A stretch of 6,500 nucleotides of DNA from Pseudomonadota bacterium (GTDB lineage Bacteria; Myxococcota_A; Bradymonadia; UBA4248), in NCBI GenBank assembly GCA_009786045.1, contig WQTY01000127.1, forward strand, positions 1 through 6,500. The letters are read 5' to 3'. Of the stretch, positions 1 through 6,500 are shown in pieces. The position numbers and the translations under genes are program-made. The first letter of the stretch is position 1, and each line of letters opens with the position of its first letter. A model generated the notes under the pieces. It saw nothing but the letters and a program-made list of their open reading frames with translations. It was not told where the DNA came from and did no database searches.

Positions 1-1652
1 GAGGTGGCGTGCAGGTGGCGTCAACCTTCAACAACGGGGTTTTGACGGTCAATGATACGCAGGCCTCTGGCGGGAAGGTGGGGTATTGGATTCGCGGCAC
101 CTCGCTCACGGGGAAGAATGCGAGAGAGCTGTTTGTGCCGGTATGGATCAGGGCGACGGATTTTGACTGGCGAGATGCGGTGATGTACTTTACCTTTACA
201 GACCGTTTTCTTGATGGTGATCCATCCAATAACAGGCCGGCCGGGGCGGATGTGGACTGGGCCGGAGGCGACTTTGCCGGTTTGAGGCAAAAGGTCGAAG
301 AAGGGTATTTTGAGGCGCTTGGGGTTAATACGCTGTGGCTTTCGTCGGTGAGCATGAACATGCAGACGAAAGGCGATGCGGACGGACGCACCATGAGTGC
401 CTATCATTCGTATTGGCCGGTGACGACGGGCTGGACGGATGAGACGGCGTCCATGTTTGAGAGCTATACGAGCAATGGCGTGAGATTAACTGCCATTGAG
501 CCACAGTTCGGAACCATGGAGGAGCTTCGCGCACTCATTAAAGCCTGCCATGATCGCGGCATACGCGTGCTGGTCGACTATGCTGCCAACCATGTGCACA
601 CAGACAGTCCCCTCTACATTCGGCATAAGGATAATGGTTGGTTTAACCTCTCGCCCATGCGATTATGCAATGACGGCAACTGGGATCTCCACCCCATAAC
701 GTGTTGGTTTGCAGAGTATTTGCCCGACATTAATTACGACAATGATGATGCCCGGAAGCTTATGGTGGATCACGCACTCTGGCTCATTCGGGAGACGAAT
801 ATTGATGGCTTCCGAATGGATGCTGTCAAGCACATGCCGGATCAATTCCTCATTGATCTGCGCACATCGATCGATGCGCTGATTGCCGGATCGGGTGAGA
901 TGTTCTACATGGTGGGTGAAACGTTTACCTTTGATAAGAACCTTTTGAAGCACTACATCAACCCAATGATGCTGCATGGTCAGTTCGATTTTCCGTTTTA
1001 TGGAGAAATCCTGTCTAAGATTCTCAAAGGTGAGGGGAACTATTACGACATTAAGGATTTTGTGCAGCACAATGACAGCGAGTATGGCGATGCGCTGATG
1101 GGGACATTTATTGGCAACCATGATGTGGCGCGTGCGATTTCGGTCGCCAATGGCGACAGTGAGGCCAAATGGGTTCAAAATCCGCAGGTATATAATGACG
1201 AAGCCTATCTGAAGCTAAAGCTTGCCTGGACGGTATTGCTGACGAGCCCCGGGATTCCGCTTGTCTATTATGGCGATGAGTTTGGGCTGGAAGGCGGGAA
1301 TGACCCCGACAACCGGCGCATGATGAAATTTGGCGATGCGCTGACGGCGCAGCAGAAGGAGACGCTTGGTTTCGTGCAGCTGCTTGGTCAGGTACGCAGA
1401 GCACACCCGGTGTTTTCTCGCGGCACACGCACCAACATTGATGCCTACGAAAAGTCGTGGATGTATACCATGAGCGATGGCCGGGATACGATTCTGGTTG
1501 GCGTCAGCGGCACAGGTGCAGAGCAAACCTATACCGTGCCTGTGGGTTCGAGGGGGTGGGTGAATTTGTTAAACCCGGGTGAGGTGATTTCTGAAACGAC
1601 GACGGTAACCATGCGTCCGGGTCGTCAGATCATCGTATGGAAACTGAAGTAG
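1..1652 (+). CDS. GH13 alpha-amylase-family glycoside hydrolase, 5'-partial
   Basis: Predicted to hydrolyse alpha-1,4-glucosidic bonds in starch, glycogen or maltodextrin by the retaining GH13 mechanism. Numbering from the GTG at 9, the GH13 motifs are all present: region I DYAANH (190-195), region V-like LPDIN (238-242), region II GFRMDAVKH (267-275) with nucleophile D271, region III VGET with acid/base E304, and region IV FIGNHD (367-372) with transition-state stabiliser D372. PGIPLVYYGDE (414-424) is also typical. Residues about 465-547 form the C-terminal beta domain. Residues 1-50 resemble the end of a beta-sandwich N-domain rather than a protein start, and the frame stays open through bases 3-8, so the gene almost certainly begins upstream and GTG 9 is probably internal; a signal peptide would lie outside. 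C220 and C232 could form a disulfide, fitting export. The isoamylase-type gene follows after 63 bp, probably in the same transcript. Exact specificity (alpha-amylase, neopullulanase or similar) is undecided. Confidence 0.9.
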   Translation, partial: GGVQVASTFNNGVLTVNDTQASGGKVGYWIRGTSLTGKNARELFVPVWIRATDFDWRDAVMYFTFTDRFLDGDPSNNRPAGADVDWAGGDFAGLRQKVEEGYFEALGVNTLWLSSVSMNMQTKGDADGRTMSAYHSYWPVTTGWTDETASMFESYTSNGVRLTAIEPQFGTMEELRALIKACHDRGIRVLVDYAANHVHTDSPLYIRHKDNGWFNLSPMRLCNDGNWDLHPITCWFAEYLPDINYDNDDARKLMVDHALWLIRETNIDGFRMDAVKHMPDQFLIDLRTSIDALIAGSGEMFYMVGETFTFDKNLLKHYINPMMLHGQFDFPFYGEILSKILKGEGNYYDIKDFVQHNDSEYGDALMGTFIGNHDVARAISVANGDSEAKWVQNPQVYNDEAYLKLKLAWTVLLTSPGIPLVYYGDEFGLEGGNDPDNRRMMKFGDALTAQQKETLGFVQLLGQVRRAHPVFSRGTRTNIDAYEKSWMYTMSDGRDTILVGVSGTGAEQTYTVPVGSRGWVNLLNPGEVISETTTVTMRPGRQIIVWKLK

Positions 1653-1669
1653 CGAGCATCCATTTCGAG

Positions 1670-1689
1670 GCATCGGCCGGCATCGGCCG
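1670..1689 (+). repeat. 10-bp tandem duplication forming a GC hairpin
   Basis: The decamer GCATCGGCCG occurs twice head-to-tail in the gap between the two GH13 genes. Because CGGCCG is self-complementary, 1674-1679 can pair with 1684-1689 as six G-C pairs around a GCAT loop. No T-run follows, so it is unlikely to be an intrinsic terminator. In a bicistronic mRNA it could slow RNase decay or mark a processing point, but that role is inference. Confidence 0.6.
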
Positions 1690-1700
1690 TTGCCCGTGAC

Positions 1701-1707
1701 TGAGGGG
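1701..1707 (+). promoter_or_regulatory. Ribosome binding site deciding the start at 1716
   Basis: TGAGGGG lies 8 bases upstream of ATG 1716. A second in-frame ATG is at 1725 (codon 4), which would place this site too far away, so 1716 is preferred. Either start keeps the lipoprotein signal. Confidence 0.6.
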
Positions 1708-1715
1708 TACATATT

Positions 1716-4241
1716 ATGTTCAAGATGCGGGCATCACGTCTGTTTGGTAAGTTTGCACTGGTCGGAGCGCTTCTTTTTTCGGCAGGAATGGCAGTGGTTT
1801 CCTGCGACGATGCGATACGGGTTTATGATCAAAAAAACATTGCACCGTCATTCAGCGATCTGCGCGGCGATGCGCTCTTTGATATTCTTGGCCCCACGAT
1901 CATTGATAAAGGCGTAAATTTTGCCGTTTACTCCCAGCATGCCACGCGCATTGAAGTGCTCATTTTTGACAGCGAGAATCCCGAGACAGATTTGCCTGTC
2001 ATACGGATTCCGATGACGAAGCGCGATGGCTCCCATATCTGGACAGTTTTTGTCTATGGTGTCGGCGTTGGAACGCACTATGGGTATGTTGCCTGGGGCC
2101 CCAACTGGCCTTATCGCGAAGATTTTTATCCAGGTTCGAATGTTGGCTTCATCAGCGACTGTGACGCACAGGGCAACCGCTTTAATCCCAACAAATTGCT
2201 TATTGACCCTTATGCGCGCAGGATTCATCGGGATTTTGACTGGAGCGCGGGCAATCCGGCTTCGGGTTCGGCACGTGCTGTCTCCACGTGGAAAGCTGCT
2301 GCCAAGTCTGTGGTGATTAACAGCAAATATGTCTGGAGCGAGCATGAGACGCAGTGGCGGACTGCACGTCAGAGTCAGTCGCACAAAGGGCATGATGTCA
2401 ACGATCTGATCATTTACGAGGTTCACCCCTATGGCTTTACAGCCAGAGCTCTGGATGTCAGTGCACCCGGATCCTACCGCGCCATTGGTGAAAAGGCGGG
2501 TTATCTCAAAGACCTTGGTGTTACGGCTGTTGAGCTCTTGCCGGTGATGGAGAAAACCGATGATGGAGGCTACTGGGGCTACAACACGCTCAACTTCTTT
2601 ACGCCCGAGCAGCGCTACAGTACCCGCGCCAATGTCGAACTCAATGCCGTCGTGGATGAGTTCAAAGAGATGGTCGACAAGCTGCATCAGGCCGGTATTG
2701 AGGTCATCCTTGACATCGTCTATAATCACACAGGAGAAGGTGGCTTCTGGCGTTACCTCACACATGCGCCTGGTTTCGACTATGGCAGTCACTGGAATTT
2801 TGATGATACCACGGCAACGTCAATCTACTCCTTCCGTGGTCTCGATAACCAATCTTACTATGTGCTGCCCGATGACGACAAATGCGGCTATGTGGATCAG
2901 ACAGGGGTTGGCAACCAGGTGCGCACCAATGCCATGCCTTTTAAGCGGTTAATTATCGATAACCTGCGCTACTGGGTCGAGGAGATGCATGTTGATGGTT
3001 TCCGATTTGACCTCGCTTCGATTATGGGCGTTGAAGACGGCACCCACCACTGGGGTTTGCATCACTGGTTTTCGACGGTGCAGAATACTGTCGTACAGGA
3101 CATTATTAACGATGAAGTTCTCCAGAGGTACAACACTCGGCTCATTGCTGAGCCATGGGATATTAGCCGCTTCGCGACCAGCGGTTTTCCAAATAATACG
3201 AAGGGCAAGGCAGATTTTGCCTGGAGTGAGTGGAGTTCTCGTTATAAGGAACTGATGCGGCGCTTTGTCAACGAGGATGGATTCACGTTGAGTAGTGGAC
3301 TCACTCTGCCACCAGATTGGAGTGGTAACATGGGTCTGGGGAATGCGCTGACAGGATCGAGTGAGATTTTTTCCAGGCATGACAGGCGTCCCTATCATTC
3401 GATCAACTTTGTCACGGCACACGATGGTTTTACCCTTTACGATCTGGTGACTTACAGCGAAAAGCGCAATTTGTGTGGTGTGCTTAACCCGACATGCTGC
3501 AAAGAGGTTTACAACGCCTTTTGCAATCAGGAGAGCGGCGCCAATGACAATTGGTCGCGTGCCTGGTGTGGGCACAGGGAGTGGGGGGGAGATGCCTTCA
3601 ACGCCATGGGTGTTTGCGATGATCCGCTGGCCGAAGCTGTCAAGCGTCAGATGATTCGCAATTTCTTCACGCTTTTGATGGTCAGCCATGGCACACCGAT
3701 GATTCTCGGCGGCGATGAGTATATGCGAACGCAGTATGGCAACAACAACGCCTTCTCGGATGGCGCCAATAACGACTACAACTGGTTCCGCTGGGGAGAG
3801 TGGCTCTCAAATGATGCCAACGTTCGCATGCACGATTTTGTGCGGAAGGTCATCAGGATTCGAAAGGATTTTTCCGAATTTCTTGCCCCAAAGGTCTATA
3901 AGGATGTCGATTGGCGAAATCCCTCTGGGTGGGCAATGCAAGGCCATGACTGGCAGGGCAAAATGCTGACCATGCATTACCCGGCAACGGATACAACGCC
4001 GTTTTCTCTGGCGGTCATGATCAACATGGATGCGAGCTCGGAGCCGGAGTTCCATTTTCCGGGCGGGGGCGAGTGGGAGGTGTTGCTTGATACGCAATTC
4101 TACTTTGATCACACAGGCTTTCTAAATGACAAGACAGACAGGAAGCAATCCTATAATGTGACGCTTGATGGGTCACGTGTTGTAAGGGACAGCTACCAGG
4201 TCAAGTCGCGTACGATCGTCATTGCCAGGAAAAGTCGCTGA
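1716..4241 (+). CDS. Isoamylase-type glycogen/starch debranching enzyme (GH13), lipoprotein
   Basis: Predicted to hydrolyse alpha-1,6 branch points of glycogen or amylopectin (EC 3.2.1.68-like). The 841-residue product has a lipoprotein signal: basic start, hydrophobic stretch 11-29 and lipobox VVSC with C30 as the acylated residue. A CBM48/isoamylase N-domain spans about 50-175. Its blocks WGPNWPY (127-133), SDCDAQGNRFNPNKLL (147-162) and DPYA (164-167) closely match, from memory, the secreted Pseudomonas isoamylase. The barrel starts near IIYEVHPYGF (232-241). Catalytic regions are DIVYNH (333-338), GFRFD (428-432, nucleophile D432), IAEPWD (477-482, acid E479) and FVTAHDGFTLYDLVTY (565-580, stabiliser D570), then GGDEYMRTQ (665-673). 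The domain C ends at 841. A cysteine-rich loop (C587, C594, C595, C603, C618, C634) fits an oxidising compartment. An envelope location separates it from cytoplasmic GlgX, though GlgX-like specificity for short branches cannot be excluded. Confidence 0.9.
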   Translation: MFKMRASRLFGKFALVGALLFSAGMAVVSCDDAIRVYDQKNIAPSFSDLRGDALFDILGPTIIDKGVNFAVYSQHATRIEVLIFDSENPETDLPVIRIPMTKRDGSHIWTVFVYGVGVGTHYGYVAWGPNWPYREDFYPGSNVGFISDCDAQGNRFNPNKLLIDPYARRIHRDFDWSAGNPASGSARAVSTWKAAAKSVVINSKYVWSEHETQWRTARQSQSHKGHDVNDLIIYEVHPYGFTARALDVSAPGSYRAIGEKAGYLKDLGVTAVELLPVMEKTDDGGYWGYNTLNFFTPEQRYSTRANVELNAVVDEFKEMVDKLHQAGIEVILDIVYNHTGEGGFWRYLTHAPGFDYGSHWNFDDTTATSIYSFRGLDNQSYYVLPDDDKCGYVDQTGVGNQVRTNAMPFKRLIIDNLRYWVEEMHVDGFRFDLASIMGVEDGTHHWGLHHWFSTVQNTVVQDIINDEVLQRYNTRLIAEPWDISRFATSGFPNNTKGKADFAWSEWSSRYKELMRRFVNEDGFTLSSGLTLPPDWSGNMGLGNALTGSSEIFSRHDRRPYHSINFVTAHDGFTLYDLVTYSEKRNLCGVLNPTCCKEVYNAFCNQESGANDNWSRAWCGHREWGGDAFNAMGVCDDPLAEAVKRQMIRNFFTLLMVSHGTPMILGGDEYMRTQYGNNNAFSDGANNDYNWFRWGEWLSNDANVRMHDFVRKVIRIRKDFSEFLAPKVYKDVDWRNPSGWAMQGHDWQGKMLTMHYPATDTTPFSLAVMINMDASSEPEFHFPGGGEWEVLLDTQFYFDHTGFLNDKTDRKQSYNVTLDGSRVVRDSYQVKSRTIVIARKSR

Positions 4242-4254
4242 TCCCAAGTGATAT

Positions 4255-4305
4255 AGAGGCCCATGGGTGGCATGGTGTGGTGTTGCACACCGTGGGCCTT
4301 TTCTT
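4255..4305 (+). terminator. Rho-independent terminator after the debranching gene
   Basis: AGGCCCA (4257-4263) pairs with TGGGCCT (4293-4299). Nested inside, GGTGTG (4274-4279) pairs perfectly with CACACC (4286-4291). The outer stem runs straight into TTTTCTT (4299-4305). The stem begins 16 bases after the debranching stop codon at 4241. It lies only about 26 bases before the porin start, leaving little room for a promoter after it, so it may act as a partial terminator that lowers downstream expression, or the porin promoter may overlap it. I see no convincing -35/-10 pair in this gap. Confidence 0.8.
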
Positions 4306-4320
4306 AAACTTCTCGACCAT

Positions 4321-4325
4321 AAGGA
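4321..4325 (+). promoter_or_regulatory. Ribosome binding site of the porin gene
   Basis: AAGGA sits six bases before ATG 4332. That ATG begins a textbook signal peptide, so start and site support each other. Confidence 0.65.
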
Positions 4326-4331
4326 CGTACG

Positions 4332-5879
4332 ATGAGCCTTAAGCTGCGGTATTTTTTGGCATGCTTTTTTGCCATTGCCGTGTTTGTGCCCTTGTTTTTC
4401 GGTGCAGATGCGCACGCTGAGGATCGATTCTCGGCAGGTGGCTATTTCCGCATTGCGGCGCGGCCCGATTTTCAGGGCGGGTGGTCAAAGCTTGGCCTTT
4501 GGAACATTTCCGGCCGGCTCTTAAATGAATCCCAGTGGGCCGCGCTTGAGATGCGTCTGCAGCTTATCAGGCAGACACCTGGCACCAACGAGGTCTGGAC
4601 GAGTCTTCATGCCAAGATCGAGGGCGGTTCGGTGCACGGTGCCGATCTTCTCAACGGCAGTCTCGGGGCCTTTGCGCTTACGCAACTCTATGTTCAGGCC
4701 GGAAACGTCTTGATCGAGGATGTTGTCTGGCAGCTCGGTACGCTTGATTACCACTTTGGGGATCTTGGTCTTTATGACATGAAGTTTGCCCAGATATTTT
4801 ATGAGACTGTCGGTGTCTCAGGCACATGGTCACATCCTTTGGCCGATATTGTCGTTGGTTTTGGCGACTCTGGCTATCTCAGGAAGCAGAAGGGGTATAG
4901 CCCCATTCTGACATTTGGTGCAGCGGTTCGACTTCGTCCGGTAGACGGATTTGAGCTCGGTCTGGGCGGTGAACTTTTCTATGAGCCATCTGTTAAGGGC
5001 AGCGAGAATGCGCCGCATCAGACTCGCTTCAGCGCGTCACAGGGCGTCTCCTATGCGTCTTTCTTTCACGAGGAAGTTGTGCGGGATTTCGCCGATACGC
5101 TTGCAAGCATCAACTTGCTTGAGACCAGTTTTCCAAGGCCAACGGCCGTCGATGCACTCAGCTATAAGCTCGTAGGTTATGTCGGTTTTGGAAAGCTTGG
5201 CGCTCTCAAGTGGAATAACCTGTTCGTGAATTTCCTCCTGTCGCATCCAGAGAGCTATTACCGCGAAACCTACAATGGTCAAACCTTTCGCATTTTCACC
5301 AAGGAATGGACTGATGAGCGTTATCAGTTCAACCTTGGCAACGAAATGAACCTCGAAATCGTCAAGGATCGTTTTGACCTGACCTGGGCAGGGCTGTTTG
5401 GCTACCACTTTGACAAGGATGATACCATTTCGGCAAGCGAGCGAAACCGAATGATTTGGTCTCTTGTCGTGCGTGGTCAGGTTTATATGACGCCTACTGT
5501 GCATTTCCTTGCCGAGACATCCTTTGCGCAGGAGAAGTCGCTCAACGGCAATCTCTGGCGAAAAAGTGCCGGCTCTATTTGGGCAAATAATGGTGGGGTA
5601 GCCAACATCAGGGGCTTTGAGTATGGCGATCTCAATTTGAGAAACACCTGGCAAGGCAAAACCGGTTTTGTCATCAATCCTGGCGGCACGGGCATTTTCT
5701 CCCGTCCCTCTTTGCGTCTCCTCTATGGTGTGCAATACAGCAACATGCACAGCGCTTTTCAAAACAGCAATGTCGAGACACAAAACCTGAGTAACGAGTT
5801 CTTTGGCACGGACTTCAGTTCCATTCCAGACAGACACTGGCATCATGTCATCTCGATTGAAGCGGAGGCTTGGTTTTAA
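4332..5879 (+). CDS. Maltoporin-like (LamB-type) outer-membrane porin
   Basis: Predicted trimeric beta-barrel channel passing maltodextrins across the outer membrane. Residues 1-29 form a signal peptide: KLR start, hydrophobic core 7-25, and AHA cleavage motif with cleavage after A29. The mature protein of 486 residues ends in alternating hydrophobic residues and a terminal Phe (ISIEAEAWF, 507-515), the usual C-terminal signal for barrel assembly. Blocks matching my recollection of LamB are GRLLNESQWAALEMRL (61-76), where LamB has its RLGNE..TYAEL strand; LTQLYVQAGNVL (116-127), then VVWQLGTLDY and LGLYDMKF (145-152), the equivalent of the LamB WAGKRYY...D segment; and FSRPSLRLLYGVQYS (456-470), resembling the LamB RPE-R strand. 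Length is slightly above the E. coli protein (about 420 mature). It is divergent; substrate is inferred from the neighbouring GH13 genes. A generic carbohydrate porin is the main alternative. Confidence 0.8.
   Translation: MSLKLRYFLACFFAIAVFVPLFFGADAHAEDRFSAGGYFRIAARPDFQGGWSKLGLWNISGRLLNESQWAALEMRLQLIRQTPGTNEVWTSLHAKIEGGSVHGADLLNGSLGAFALTQLYVQAGNVLIEDVVWQLGTLDYHFGDLGLYDMKFAQIFYETVGVSGTWSHPLADIVVGFGDSGYLRKQKGYSPILTFGAAVRLRPVDGFELGLGGELFYEPSVKGSENAPHQTRFSASQGVSYASFFHEEVVRDFADTLASINLLETSFPRPTAVDALSYKLVGYVGFGKLGALKWNNLFVNFLLSHPESYYRETYNGQTFRIFTKEWTDERYQFNLGNEMNLEIVKDRFDLTWAGLFGYHFDKDDTISASERNRMIWSLVVRGQVYMTPTVHFLAETSFAQEKSLNGNLWRKSAGSIWANNGGVANIRGFEYGDLNLRNTWQGKTGFVINPGGTGIFSRPSLRLLYGVQYSNMHSAFQNSNVETQNLSNEFFGTDFSSIPDRHWHHVISIEAEAWF
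5864..5868 (+). promoter_or_regulatory. Ribosome binding site inside the porin 3' end
   Basis: GGAGG lies within the last porin codons, 10 bases before ATG 5879. It supports the overlapping TAATG arrangement, in which porin stop (5877-5879) and lipoprotein start (5879-5881) share one base, so reinitiation by the same ribosomes is plausible. Confidence 0.65.
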
Positions 5880-6500
5880 TGCGATATCCCCGTCTATTCG
5901 TTTGGTTGTTCTTCGTTTTTTGTCTGCTGGTTTCGCTCACAGGCTGCGTCTCCCGGTCGCCCATTGTTCAGTATCCAGATGGCATCTCCTTTGCCGCTGT
6001 CTATACGCACGACAATCTCAGAGACATGACATCGGCGCCCGTAAGCGAGGCATTCCGGCAGCAACTGGATGCCGCATTCACGGCACGCAATCTCACGGTT
6101 CGGCAGACTTCATTCGAATCCATATCCGACATTCTCACTGCCATTCGCGATACAGATCGTCGCCTGAATGCGCTTCGTGGTTTCATCAAAAACACCAACT
6201 ACCTCACGCTGGTCGAGCTTTCGACCGAGTTTTTTTCCCAACTTTCGGGGCGCTATCGCTGGGATGTCCGGGTAAAACTTGCAGTGGTCGATCAGGCAAC
6301 GGGTGAGTCCCTTGTTCAGACCTTCACGCTGCCTGCTGTCCTCATGTTTGCCCACGAAGATGGGCAGGATGCCATCGATTCCGTGCGCACTGAGATCGAA
6401 CGCCGCCTGATGGGGTTGGTTGACCAGTTCCTCAGAGGACGAAACCTGCAAACCAGGCCCGCGCCCGCCTCTCCGCCGGGAGAGGCCGCTGCCCCCCCCC
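5879..6500 (+). CDS. Lipoprotein of unknown family, 3'-partial
   Basis: I do not recognise this family. The frame is open for 207 codons to the window edge without a stop. Residues 1-22 are a lipoprotein signal: MRYPR start, hydrophobic 6-20, lipobox LTGC, acylated C23, with Val at +2, which predicts outer-membrane sorting under the E. coli rule. The mature part has a short alpha/beta-looking domain: helix-like 52-70, a helix-like charged stretch 78-100, then strand-like TNYLTLVELSTEF (106-118) and WDVRVKLAVVDQATGESL (128-145), then a helix-like segment 162-186. The strand-strand-TGE pattern is faintly like CsgG/LpoB-type envelope lipoproteins, but this is not enough to assign. From 190 the chain becomes Pro/Ala-rich (RPAPASPPGEAAAPP), a likely disordered linker. 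It starts on the porin stop codon with its own GGAGG site, so it is surely co-transcribed with the porin and may assist it, much as malM follows lamB in E. coli, though I see no MalM similarity. Confidence 0.85.
   Translation, partial: MRYPRLFVWLFFVFCLLVSLTGCVSRSPIVQYPDGISFAAVYTHDNLRDMTSAPVSEAFRQQLDAAFTARNLTVRQTSFESISDILTAIRDTDRRLNALRGFIKNTNYLTLVELSTEFFSQLSGRYRWDVRVKLAVVDQATGESLVQTFTLPAVLMFAHEDGQDAIDSVRTEIERRLMGLVDQFLRGRNLQTRPAPASPPGEAAAPP
6492..6500 (+). repeat. Poly-C homopolymer of at least nine bases
   Basis: Nine consecutive C residues end the window inside the lipoprotein frame, read as the end of an Ala codon followed by Pro codons. The true length is unknown because the edge cuts it. 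Such tracts are prone to slippage in replication and to sequencing error. Confidence 0.75.

Noticed and set aside
9..11. GTG at 9 as the true start of the amylase gene, with GAGG at 1-4 as its ribosome site
   Set aside because: The frame is open upstream to the window edge, the spacing is only four bases, and the protein would begin in the middle of a beta-sandwich N-domain with no signal peptide. A 5'-truncated gene fits better, though this cannot be proved without upstream sequence.
1848..2792. Minus-strand open frame of 314 codons opposite the debranching gene
   Set aside because: It lies wholly inside a gene with complete catalytic motifs, has no recognisable domain, and its composition looks like the mirror of the coding strand.
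2949..3689. Minus-strand open frame of 246 codons opposite the debranching gene
   Set aside because: Antisense shadow of a strongly conserved GH13 region, with no family resemblance of its own.
4283..4311. Possible promoter TTGCAC with TTAAAC downstream in the terminator region
   Set aside because: The -10 candidate matches only about half of the consensus and the spacing is poor; it overlaps the terminator stem, so I do not call it.
5037..5846. Minus-strand open frame of 269 codons opposite the porin gene
   Set aside because: Covered by a porin gene with signal peptide and C-terminal Phe; the antisense product has no signal, domain or ribosome site I can recognise.
5803..6306. Plus-strand 167-codon open frame across the porin end and the lipoprotein
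   Set aside because: It is out of frame with both genes. The competing frame from 5879 has a lipobox, a good ribosome site and stays open to the edge, so it is the real gene.
5879..6500. Assignment of the last lipoprotein to MalM, CsgG or LpoB
   Set aside because: The position after a maltoporin suggests MalM and the strand-TGE pattern faintly suggests CsgG/LpoB, but no diagnostic motif is visible, so it is left unnamed.

Overview
The window comes from a Gram-negative bacterium, because it encodes an outer-membrane beta-barrel porin and two Lol-type lipoproteins. Genes are densely packed on the plus strand and base composition looks roughly balanced. The cysteine-containing extracytoplasmic GH13 enzymes, the lipoprotein debranching enzyme and the divergent LamB-like porin vaguely suggest a myxobacterial or other deltaproteobacterial-type lineage. 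That placement is an impression only; there is no rRNA or marker gene here.

Layout: (1) 1-1652, a GH13 alpha-amylase-type hydrolase, open at the 5' edge, so its N-terminus lies outside the window. (2) 1653-1715, a short gap with a 10-bp tandem duplication that can fold into a GC hairpin. (3) 1716-4241, an isoamylase-type debranching enzyme made as a lipoprotein. (4) 4242-4331, a strong intrinsic-terminator-like hairpin with a T-tract, ending about 26 bp before the next start codon. (5) 4332-5879, a LamB/maltoporin-like porin with a signal peptide and C-terminal Phe. (6) 5879-6500, a lipoprotein of unknown family, overlapping the porin stop by one base and running off the 3' edge in a Pro/Ala-rich tail that ends in a C homopolymer. 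All real genes are on the plus strand. I see no tRNA, rRNA, CRISPR, insertion sequence or phage feature.

Functionally this reads as an alpha-glucan (starch, glycogen, maltodextrin) uptake locus built in the cell envelope. An endo-acting amylase and a 1,6-debranching enzyme would produce linear malto-oligosaccharides, and a maltoporin-like channel would pass them across the outer membrane. The last lipoprotein, translationally linked to the porin, is the least explained part and a good candidate for a porin accessory protein. The combination resembles the Bacteroidetes Sus strategy in purpose, but uses a LamB-type porin instead of a SusC/SusD pair. This is an inference from gene content and order, not a demonstrated system.
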